Positions 1-7,910 of a DNA stretch of 12,134 bases are shown here, piece after piece. The DNA is from Cephalothrix simula (taxonomy: Eukaryota > Nemertea > Palaeonemertea > Archinemertea > Cephalotrichidae): NCBI GenBank assembly GCA_035591015.1, contig JAXIUW010190180.1, forward strand, positions 1 through 12,134. Reading direction: 5' to 3'. The stretch's first letter is position 1. Each line of letters starts with the position of its first letter. Made by a program: the position numbers and the translations under genes. The notes under the pieces are model-generated. The model searched no databases. It saw only the letters and a program-made list of their open reading frames with translations, and was not told the DNA's origin.

Positions 1-1342
1 TATTTGCAAAATTAGTAATTTGATTTTTAAAATCTCTCTTTAAGCTCAATTTTGCAATTTTAACGTCATAAAAATAAAGAAAAACCCTTAGACTGGTTCC
101 CTTCCGGTTTCCTGAGACATCATTTTGGGTAGCTTTTTCTTGCGGTTCCCGAAAGTCCAATGTATTGCGCATCTTTTGGTATGCGCAACACCATATTTTT
201 TGTGCGCATTTGAAACGGGCTTGAAATTAGTTTGAATCTTCGTCGCTTTTGCGCATGTGAGAGAAGCGCAGGTATTAGTGTAGTGTACCCTAAAACACCT
301 TCATAATACAAAATTTTACACTTATAAAATGTATTTTTCAATGGTGGCCCCCTGCCTGCTTCAAAAAGCCTGACCCGAAACACCGAAGTTTTCTTATTCA
401 CTAGCTACAAATCAACAAAATGTAGTATAGTGAGCCTTACAGTTTTATCCTTAAACCCGCTATCCTCATCATCATTTTTATTAGATTGGCCTTTTATCTA
501 GCCGAATTCATGCATTGCAAGTGAAGTCTTGCTATCTAATTGTGTCATGACGAAGACAGCAGGGTTGAGCTCTAAATCATTGGTTAGGATTGCCTTTTTG
601 TTGTTATACATTGATAATAAAATTTCCAATCATTGAGAAAAGGGCAATTAAGTTATAAGCTAGATAGTCATAACCACTGTAACTATTTTTTGCCTCTAGG
701 TGTAGGTAAATTGGAACCATAATCAAAGTGGTCACCTATTTAAAACTGCGTAGGTGGCACTTCAAATTAAAGAAAAGTTTTTTAACAGCTTGGCAATTTA
801 TTTTGGCTCTAATGACACTCATTAACTTATCTTTAACTGGTTACAGACATCGGCAGCTTTATTTACAAAGAGAATCTTTTTTTGCTTTTAATTGACTCGT
901 GTCTTCTCGCCTTTCACAAGTTTGCGGACTCCCAAATCTTCATTTCCTTTTAGAAAGAAATCAAACGATATGATAGATTTCTCCTAATGACTGCCAAGAA
1001 ATTGCTGCTTTAATCTGGATTTTCTAATTAAGGTGCTTTTATTTCTTTGCATAATGTATTTGGTTACCAAATTTTCCGATATAGAATTGCCATTAATGAT
1101 GACTACTTTGGTTTTTTGCATATATATTGAAGTCTTCTTCAGTTGATCTTCAGCGTCATGGGATGGGAATCATAAATTACGATTGTCTAAAAGTCTTTTT
1201 TCGATGGAGATATTTTTGGATTTTGTATTGTATTACCTTTTTCTTTATTGCCTCATTCTTTTATGTATATACTGGAATTATGCGTGATTTTTTGGTGTTG
1301 AGCTGTAGCATTATAAAATAATAAATATTTTAAACCTAATTA
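1..1342. other. Intergenic or intronic DNA, no gene recognised
   Basis: This AT-rich stretch holds no long ATG-initiated frame on either strand. The longest open stretches (about 120-401 minus and 1127-1321 plus) begin at GTG or TTG, contain no domain I recognise, and are of a length expected by chance. I see no tRNA-like fold, simple-sequence repeat or long inverted repeat. A short inverted pair, CACCTA/TAGGTG, sits near 734-760 and is unremarkable. The stretch could hold small exons of a spliced gene that cannot be recognised by eye. Confidence 0.5.
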
Positions 1343-1872
1343 AAGTTGTTGAACAATGAAACTGGTTCACCTACTTCTTGCAATTTTGACCATAAAATAA
1401 AGCATTTATCCCCAAATATAATTACCAACCTGATCTTCAACCAATATCATTTTGATTATACTTTCCAAATGTTTTTATTGAAGAATATTTTATGAAATTA
1501 TATCACCCAACATGTTTTTATAGTATTTTTGTATGGTGTCTCTTATATAGACAGGTCAATGTTCTTAACATCATGGCTCTAGTCTAGGAAAGATTTGATT
1601 GATATTGAGGACAGTCACTAGTCTACAGCAGAGACACCATACAAATGCCTTAAAAATGGCTGACTTTTGTGCAGAATTTTCAGAGTTGGTAGTATAATTT
1701 AATGAAATATTCTTCAATAAAAACATTTGAAAAGTATATTAATCAAAATGAAATTGATTGAATATATAGATTAGGTTGTTAATTACACATGTATATTTGG
1801 GGATAAAATGCTTTATTTTATGGCCAAAATTGTATAAGAAGTAGGTGAATCAGTTTCATTGTTCAACAACTT
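1343..1872. repeat. Long inverted-repeat (foldback/MITE-like) element, 530 bp
   Basis: The two ends are near-perfect reverse complements. The left arm runs from AAGTTGTTGAACAATGAAAC at 1343, and the right arm ends with its complement at 1872. Matching continues inwards with small indels through blocks such as CATAAAATAAAGCATT and TTTTTATTGAAGAATATT, to GTATGGTGTCTCT at 1531-1543 paired with 1630-1642. The arms are therefore about 201 and 243 bp with an 86-bp centre at 1544-1629, which itself shows weak residual complementarity. No transposase frame is inside, and no convincing target-site duplication flanks the ends. It is probably a non-autonomous foldback or MITE-type DNA element; an old inverted duplication is the alternative. 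A transcript through it would form a long hairpin. Confidence 0.88.
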
Positions 1873-3406
1873 CCACAATATTTGATAAAATAGTATATAT
1901 TTTAAATCCAGTTTGCAATATTTGCGTTGTATCTAATTGATCGTCTGGGCATTTTATTGGATGAAATTAAGTTTGCTTCAGATGTAATGGCTATTAGAAT
2001 TACCCATAAACTTTTCTCTTGTGTATCTTTTCTACCATTTTACCTCATTTAACTCGGTTGAAATCACTGTTTCCAAAGAATTCGTTGGATACTAATCGGA
2101 GTTGAAAATTAGTTGATTCTGATTCAGTGTCAGAAAACTAATTTCAAAGTCCCATCCATCCCTAATAGTGGGCTTCTAAATTAACAAGTTGGTTGAAATT
2201 TTTAGAATATTTTTCTCTTTGATATTGAAAGATAGAAAAATATGTGCAAGGTAGTGAAAACCTGTATTTGGTGATATCCCAGGATATTTTGGACCGTGAG
2301 AAGATACAAGAAGAAAGATAGAGAATTTAAGGAAATTAGAAATTACTTCTTTATCTGTTCTAAGATCTAAGGGATCCCAATTCTTTCTTTTTTTGATATC
2401 CTAAGATTATCTGCCTACTTTGGTTATAATCTCTGGTCAGTTGGGTGAATTAGCATTTCTTTCATCAAGCTTACTTCCTGTCATCCGGGTATTTAGCGTT
2501 GTCATTTCCGGTCAGAGTTTGGATTATTTTGGACACCAATTACATAGGATTTCATAAGTTTCGTCACATCTCTAGATTGTCTTAATCTCATTTAGACAGG
2601 CTTGATAATCCATTCTTCGGAAATAACGAACTGTGTCTTCTCTTTTTGATAAGTTCTTGCTTCAAATAATATGCTCACATCGTGAAAAATTCAGATATTC
2701 AAAATATCGTAGTTTAAGGGAATGTTTTTGATAGTCTTCTACATGATTGCAATCCATAATCTCTTACATATAAAACCTTGTTATAAGATCCGTTAAATAT
2801 CCCCTCTCCTCAGTTAACAAGGAAAAAAATAAAATTACAAATTTGTATCAATACCATACCAAAACAAAACAGTGCAATGATAAAATGGATACCTGCCTTG
2901 GTCCGTAAATTTGATTTCTGGGACGTTTTCTTGCGTACCCATGAATTCATTAGCTATTCAAGTCACGAAGACATTCTCTATGCGTTTAATGTTGAAGGTT
3001 CTTTCTGTAGTTTTGAGCTATATATTACCAATTGCTTGTAGATTTATATAAAGGACATGCTAGGTCTGCAAAAAATGTTTTTTCTTACATTACATTTATT
3101 TGGTTCTTTTAGGAATGTTCATTGTAGGAAAGGTACGAAGTGGTGGAGGTTAGAAACCATGACAAGATGAACTGATCGCCAAGTCAGAAGTAGCAACAAA
3201 AATAGATGTAGTTCAATTGCTACTGATATAAGGCTGAGTGCATTACCAATTTCATAATACTGTCATGCAGTTAGGTAAGATCAGGAAATGCAGATCAGCA
3301 AATGATGAGCTTTTACTTTACCTCAGTCTGCTGAAGTCACTGGAGTGTAGCAAAGCTAATGAGACTAACAATCGCAATTGTAGAATCAAATGGCTGGACA
3401 AATTTA
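1873..3406. other. AT-rich DNA, no gene recognised
   Basis: No frame with an ATG start and a recognisable domain is present. The open stretch at 3238-3420 begins at GTG, runs into the left end of the next repeat element, and is best treated as chance. I see no tandem array, tRNA-like sequence or strong hairpin. Base composition is slightly less AT-rich after about 3110, which might mark an old repeat or an exon of something else, but nothing identifies it. Confidence 0.45.
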
Positions 3407-3959
3407 ATGAGGCACAGTAAAATGTACAAATTTTGGCCCCCGTCGAGATCTTCTAAAAGGGGCATCGGAACCCCTAGTATCGTTCGGGTTAGATCAAAAC
3501 TTAAGCTACAATAGATTTTTTGGCATACCAAGCATACTAAATGACGCAAATATTAGGTGACCCTTGGGGGTCGATCAAAGGTCATATGATCTCATATGAA
3601 CCTTGAAATAAATTAATCCAAAGATGACAATTTTGCACCTAGGAACCCGGTCTTGGGTCATTAGGTATGCTTGATATGCCAAACAACCTATTGTAGCTAG
3701 TTTTGGTCTAACCCGAACGATACGAGGGGTTCCCTTAACATCCGACCACAAAAAGTGGGACTTGGTCTATTTTCGAATTTTTTGCACATTTTGAGCCACC
3801 GCTCCCCACCAGGTGGGGCAAAAAATTAAAAAACCCTCCCATGGTGTGTAACTTTTCGTGCTCTTTCCAAAAATGTATAGGGTTAAGGGGTTCCGATGCC
3901 CCTTCTAGGAGATCTCAACGGGGGTTGGGGCGAAATTTGTACATTTGACTGTGCCTCAT
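3407..3959. repeat. Long inverted-repeat (foldback/MITE-like) element, 553 bp, with insertion in right arm
   Basis: The ends are inverted copies: ATGAGGCACAGT at 3407-3418 and its complement at 3948-3959. The left arm (3407-3544) is continuous. Its partner on the right is split into an outer part, 3886-3959, and an inner part, 3657-3733. The inner pair includes CGTTCGGGTTAGA and TTTGGCAT/ATGCCAAA and extends to GTCATT/AATGAC. By eye the arms are close to 90 per cent identical. The centre (3545-3656) holds a near-palindrome around 3580-3606 (AAGGTCATATGA and its inverse). Removing the roughly 161-bp insertion in the right arm would give a clean palindromic element near 392 bp. No protein is encoded. 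No flanking duplication is obvious at the outer ends. It is likely a non-autonomous DNA transposon remnant. Confidence 0.88.
3725..3894. mobile_element. Probable nested insertion, about 152 bp plus 9-bp direct repeats
   Basis: The sequence AGGGGTTCC occurs at 3725-3733 and again at 3886-3894. In the opposite, uninterrupted arm of the host palindrome its complement occurs once, at 3467-3475. The 152 bp between the two copies (3734-3885) has no partner in the left arm, so it looks like an insertion flanked by a 9-bp target duplication. Its ends show only a short TTAA inverted match, so the family is unclear. Inside is a tight hairpin, CCCCACC/GGTGGGG, near 3804-3818. Part of it (about 3723-3800) recurs inverted at 11512-11567. 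The caveat is that this second copy also carries the AGGGGTTCC flank, so the 9-mer may belong to the repeat family rather than be a true target duplication. Confidence 0.6.
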
Positions 3960-4090
3960 CCAATCATGATCATGAAGAAAGTAAATACTATATAGATCAG
4001 CATAAAACGGGTAAACATAAATTGATTATCTATTTGACTTGATATGATTAGTTGATGTACGGTGCCCGACATTCCGCGGTGCTGGAGGAG

Positions 4091-4104
4091 TAACGACGTC
4101 GTTA
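4091..4104. repeat. Perfect 14-bp palindrome
   Basis: TAACGACGTCGTTA is its own reverse complement. The core GACGTC resembles the centre of CREB/ATF-type sites (TGACGTCA) but the flanks do not match that site, and no gene start is near. A protein-binding role is possible but unsupported. Confidence 0.5.
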
Positions 4105-5013
4105 ATCGGCAAGTACACCCTTAAGCCTATGATATCCCAGTTGGAGGACACTAGCACCAGAATCTTGTGCTATTCGTTATTGTTGGGTATTTTTCAGCGA
4201 GTTTTTCAGTGCTTGGTCTTTTCCCCGAATTTCCTTTTATTACTCTTGAGTAACTGGCTTGTTTGAGCTTAATGTAATACATGTACCTTTGTCGTGGGTC
4301 TGTCAGATCTTTATTAATTTATTTACATCATTATCGTTAGCTCTCGTTACAAAATACATTTATCCCGCTGTCCAGTTTACATTTGGTGGTAGTTTGCTAC
4401 AAATAATGAACAACCTTTGCTTGTAACAATTTTCTCTTGGGTTATTTATGACTATCCTCGGTCAAATATTTATCGGATCCGGATCTAATACGTTGTAATT
4501 TCCCCCTTGTTTTCACCGTTGTTCAGTGCCCCTATAATTGGCCTTTACTACTGTTTGGACATGCGTAATGTCTTGCTTATGATAATTCGACAGTGCGTAT
4601 TTATTGAAATGTCAGCGATCGGATAAGCAAAAAGAGATAAAACTTAATAAAAACAGATGACACCAAGGATTAATAAATCATATCTTCTGTCCGAAGAGTT
4701 GATACGGTTGACCCAAGTTGGGGATAAGTAGCCATTAAAAAAATGTAATTGACCCGGGGGTTGATAGCAGCCTGCTAATGACTTTCTTAGGAGAATTGTT
4801 ACTATTAAAATGTGATGTGGATTGATGGTGTTTTTATTGCATATATGAGTTCCTCGAATACGTATCATCTTTTATACATGTTAGAAAACCTCATTTTAAA
4901 AACATTTCAAAGGGAGTCTATGAGGCATTTGTCACCAGTCAGTGTGGTATTTTTCTCCTCTGTCAGCAACCAAAATTTCTGGCACACCACCCGAGTGACC
5001 AAATGCGCTTTGA

Positions 5014-5071
5014 ATGAGCAATTTTTGCTCATGTTTGAGCAAAGAAAGTTCTTCTGTTTGAGCAAAGCAAG
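5014..5071. repeat. Short hairpin and two direct repeats
   Basis: ATGAGCAA (5014-5021) and TTGCTCAT (5025-5032) form an 8-bp stem with a 3-base loop. It is followed by two copies of TGTTTGAGCAAAG(A/C)AAG at 5032-5048 and 5055-5071. A related word, CAAAGCAAGATT, recurs near 5223-5234. The GAGCAAA theme suggests local slippage or duplication. No function is indicated. Confidence 0.55.
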
Positions 5072-5453
5072 ATTTCATCTTTTGGTAATCTGTCAGCATG
5101 CATATTATCTTTTTGCGCATTGATGGCAATTAGGATTAGGGAAAGGAATAAAACATATTGAATATGACGAAGATAAAAGAGGAAAATATGCATATTGCGG
5201 CAGATAATGGAAATTACATTTTCAAAGCAAGATTCATTCATTTATCTATTACATTTGTAAATGTAGGGACCAGTTAAGCTACGATGCATATGCCTTAATG
5301 GATCCTTTGAATGTAACTTTTGGAAATCTTGGATTCTTAAACGTATTTTCACGAATATAGAATTTCAACTGGAATAAGTGAATCAGTTGTCAGATATAGA
5401 TGCGAGTCCAACGTTTGCATTTAACATGTTTTACTTTTACATTTATTTGCTAT

Positions 5454-5504
5454 GGCTAAAGCAGCCCAGAAACTAGGGCTCAGAGTTTCTGGGCTGGTTT
5501 AGCC
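5454..5504. repeat. 51-base hairpin, 21-bp stem with 9-base loop
   Basis: The arms at 5454-5474 and 5484-5504 pair along 21 positions with a single G-G mismatch (5461 against 5497). The innermost 13 bp, CAGCCCAGAAACT, pair perfectly, and the loop is AGGGCTCAG. Such a stem is unlikely by chance. It is shorter than a typical animal microRNA precursor, and no further pairing extends beyond the base. It may be the relic of a small palindromic element or a structured RNA; the sequence does not decide which. Confidence 0.7.
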
Positions 5505-5970
5505 GGTCACTATGATGTCACTATTCAAACTTTTTAACAAGCCATCTGCAATGAAAATCCCATCAGGTGGATTTTAGGCCAGCTTTGGTACATCCACGAT
5601 CATAAATCTTTTCTATAAAAATCAGTAACAATTACTAAGATTATATCTGAACAGATTATTGCTTTCAGATGAAAAATTACACCTCTTTTAGTGTTAGTAA
5701 CTTTTTCAGAAGAAAAGAACGTGCCAAAGGCTCATAATTCAAGTCCTTGTCGAGATGCCAAACGGTCAAAACAACTCGTTATATTCAGGACAGCTATGCC
5801 AAAAACGCAGGTAATACTGATTTTCATTTGGTAACGATGTATATTGTGGATGCACAGATAACTCCACTCGTAGCTTGACTGAAGCAGTTGTGCTGTTAAA
5901 ACGATGGCTCTCTCATTTGCCTCCTAATCCCAATCACGAAATAGAATAGAATACTACTCTTAGTATAGGT
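5505..5970. other. No gene or repeat recognised
   Basis: About 470 bases with stops in all frames at short intervals. I see no inverted repeat, tandem array or RNA-gene signature. Confidence 0.45.
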
Positions 5971-6051
5971 TAGAGCACGTTAAGAATAATCAAGAGGTGT
6001 AGCCGAGTGATTATTCTTATGCATCATGAAGTAACTTTTTAACGTGCTCTA
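5971..6051. repeat. Compound 81-base hairpin
   Basis: Two consecutive perfect stems nest. TAGAGCACGTTA (5971-5982) pairs with 6040-6051, and AAGAATAATCA (5982-5992) pairs with TGATTATTCTT (6008-6018); the two stems share base 5982. The terminal loop is 15 bases (5993-6007). On the right side only, about 21 unpaired bases (6019-6039) separate the stems, as if a short sequence had been inserted into one arm of an originally perfect 22-bp stem. It is likely a small foldback element or relic. Part of the loop resembles a tRNA A box, but no B box follows. Confidence 0.65.
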
Positions 6052-6068
6052 GTATTATTGGCCAAAAT

Positions 6069-6440
6069 CAATCTGCGACGTTACACCACTTTCACAGGCT
6101 TTCGACATAAATCACCAGTTTTAAGGACGAAAGAAAATATTTTTTTCAAAATTTTAAATGAAAAACAAAAATTCATTAGTGCTGTGATAGATTAGCCACA
6201 AAACATGCACTTTCACCCTTTTTAAATGGCTGCTGAGGCAGGGTCAAGACGATCTACGACGTTACAAAAAGAAGACTCTTATTTTTCAACCACTTTCATC
6301 AGGCACCAATTCGAGACAGATAAAAGTATGACAGAAAATATTTTGAGATGATTCGTGGTAACTTTCAAATCGCACAGAAGTAGTTTCTGATAATCAGGAT
6401 CCGCATTCTCCTAAAAAGTACCAATCTACGACGTTTCAAT
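6069..6440. repeat. Diverged tandem repeat, unit about 172-181 bp
   Basis: A shared word begins each unit: CAATCTGCGACGTTACA at 6069, CGATCTACGACGTTACAA at 6250 and CAATCTACGACGTTTCAA at 6422, giving spacings of 181 and 172 bp. The first two units also share, in the same order, CCACTTTCA, CAGGC, GACA and AGAAAATATTTT. Only the head of a third unit is recognisable. The unit length is close to that of many animal satellite monomers. No coding potential is seen. The repeats are old and partly scrambled, so outer limits are uncertain. Confidence 0.55.
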
Positions 6441-6753
6441 CTGGGGACGAGATTTCCTCCTGTTGATGATAAGATTTAGGCAAACTAAGGGGATGAGCAT
6501 ATGGGCATCTTCTTTTGAATCGATTTTCACGAAAATACCCTGATCATTCATCTTTTTAATGACTTTTAATTACATCTTTAAAGTACTAATTTTTTATGAA
6601 ATTTCCGAACAAAATCACAAAAATTAGCCCCAGCGGCGCTAAGAGCCCCATGCGGAAATTTTTTGAGGGGAAGCCCTTTGCCTGACGCCGCAACATATCC
6701 CCCATGTATTACCTGGGCTCTAGAAAAGAAAAGCTGCAACAGTTTTCTTAACA
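6441..6753. other. No gene recognised; contains a GC-rich patch
   Basis: Mostly AT-rich and without a supported frame. A locally GC-rich patch near 6627-6720 (with AGCCCCAGCGGCGCTAAG and GACGCCGC) contrasts with the surroundings and could be a fragment of an interspersed repeat. It has no partner elsewhere in the window. Confidence 0.4.
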
Positions 6754-7314
6754 ATTAAACCCCAAACAGAAACTATTCTTGAAACTTTATCCTTCAAAAT
6801 TCAAGGTTTGGGTCAAAATTTTTGAAAGTCGGCTGCATGTATCTATTATATACCTAATTCCTGTTGATAATATGATGGTTTATTTGAAAAAATATCTTTA
6901 GAACTTTATTTCATCAGGATGATTTTGAAAACATAGGCATTTTAGTATCGTGAAGGACTGTCAAAAAGTTTCAAAGTTAGCTGCATGTATTTATAATTAC
7001 CTAATTGCAGTTTAAAATGAAAAGAAAATCTGTAGAACTATATGTGATAACTAATTGTGATCAATAAGCATGAAATAAGTCACTTTGCGTTGAAAATGTT
7101 TGTCTTAAATCACAATACATGTACTAATTTAGCTATGTTTTCAAAGTCATCCTGATGAAATAAAGATCTGAAGATATTTTTTCAAATAAATCATCATATT
7201 ATCAACAGGAATTAGGTATATAATAAGACATGCAGCTGACTTGCAAAAATTTTGACCCAAATCTTGAATTTTGAAGGATAAAGTTCCAAGAATAGTTTCT
7301 GTTCGGGGTTTAAT
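6754..7314. repeat. Long inverted-repeat (foldback/MITE-like) element, 561 bp
   Basis: The outer ends are ATTAAACCCC at 6754 and its inverse GGGGTTTAAT ending at 7314 (one-base differences aside). Matching continues through GAATTTTGAAGGATAAAGTT, the TTGACCCAAA/TTTGGGTCAA pair and ATTCCTGTTGATAATATGAT to CATCAGGATGA and AAAACATAG. This gives arms of about 195 bp (6754-6948 and 7120-7314) with high identity. The centre, about 170 bp, includes a partial direct copy of the left arm (listed separately) and an ATTGTGAT/ATCACAAT pair at about 7055-7115. No transposase frame is present. No target duplication is clear at the boundaries. The element ends about 395 bp before the transporter start codon, so it could influence that gene's transcription, though nothing shows that it does. 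Confidence 0.87.
6812..7049. repeat. Diverged direct repeat inside the 6754-7314 element
   Basis: Two direct copies lie about 148 bp apart. Copy one is 6812-6914 and copy two is 6960-7049. They share GTCAAAA, then GCTGCATGTAT, TACCTAATT and TAGAACT in the same order. The second copy lacks about 18 bases of the first and is clearly more diverged than the two inverted arms are from each other. This suggests an internal duplication or an older element copy lying inside the younger palindrome. Confidence 0.6.
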
Positions 7315-7692
7315 GAAATGGTCAAAGACAAAAGAAAAGTTACGTAAGGGTGCTCTAAAACTCTGAAAAACCAAACTTTTTGACAAGTGCTGAGAGAACA
7401 AAGCTTTTGTTTATTACAATATTTTGGAAACTATTTTACTCTAACTAAATCAATTGTGATGATATCCATTTATTTTTAATATTTTCTTTTTGTCATATTA
7501 TAGCTATAAACCACACTGTTTAAGCCGTAGAATTTGACTGTTGAAAGATCATTTAAATAAATTGAATATATGGATTTTAATATGGTTTGTTCCACATGAT
7601 TTGAATTTTCACTGAAGTGCGTCACGATTGTTGACTATTTTTGTATGTATGCTGGGCAATGGTCATATAGAATAGGTATGCTAGGTAATTTT
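7315..7692. other. Upstream region of the transporter gene
   Basis: About 380 bases between the foldback element and the gene. No promoter can be called with confidence. TATA-like AT runs occur (for example around 7553-7572) but are unremarkable in such AT-rich DNA. Several ATGs lie here, so the transcript must start, or be spliced or trans-spliced, close to the start codon, or ribosomes must bypass them. No clear polypyrimidine tract and AG acceptor could be assigned. Confidence 0.4.
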
Positions 7693-7910
7693 ATGATATG
7701 AATCCAATATGGCCACAAGTCAATCTTTTAACGGATCTGACTCTACGGAATACGAAACAACTCCGAGTGAAGATGAAAAACGAGAAGCTGCAAAAGAAGC
7801 AAAAAGAGGATTTTGTGAGAAACTGTGTATTAAATGTTGGGCTTTTATGCCAAGGCGAAAACTTTTTGGCTTTCTGCTTTATTTTGGATTTTTTTGGTTT
7901 TATTGTATAA
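7693..7910 (+). promoter_or_regulatory. Possible upstream reading frames overlapping the transporter start
   Basis: Two ATGs lie just before the main start. One at 7693 opens a two-codon frame that stops at 7699-7701. The other, at 7698, is 11 bases upstream of the transporter ATG in another frame and stays open for 70 codons to 7910, inside the transporter. If the mRNA includes them they could lower translation. Their contexts (T or G at -3, A at +4) are weaker than that of the main ATG. Whether they are in the mRNA depends on the unknown 5' end. Confidence 0.3.

Larger units (their letters stand above)
3960..5453. other. Unassigned DNA, no gene recognised
   Basis: No supported gene. The reading frames here, including one on the minus strand at 4644-4868 that does start with ATG, lack any recognisable domain and are within chance length. 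The part around 4060-4160 is richer in GC than its surroundings and holds a perfect short palindrome, listed separately. A cluster of short repeats lies at 5014-5071. No tRNA or long inverted repeat is seen. Confidence 0.45.

Noticed and set aside
120-401. 93-codon minus-strand frame
   Set aside because: It begins at GTG, has no recognisable domain, and its length is within chance for the window.
1318-1907. ATATTTTAAA on both sides of the first foldback element as a target duplication
   Set aside because: The copies are about 8 and 24 bases away from the element ends and are made of common AT words, so they are probably chance.
3238-3420. 60-codon plus-strand frame
   Set aside because: It begins at GTG and its end runs into the inverted-repeat element at 3407, so it is not a native coding unit.
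4644-5241. Overlapping frames on both strands of 65-103 codons
   Set aside because: Several frames overlap in conflicting strands with no domain or start context; part of the apparent pattern comes from GAGCAAA repeats.
5993-6015. tRNA-like GTAGCCGAGTGATT resembling an A box
   Set aside because: No B box, no acceptor stem and no cloverleaf follow at the right distance; the bases fall in the loop and stem of a hairpin.
7147-7401. 84-codon minus-strand frame
   Set aside because: It lies mostly in the right arm of the 6754-7314 palindrome and has no transposase-like residues.
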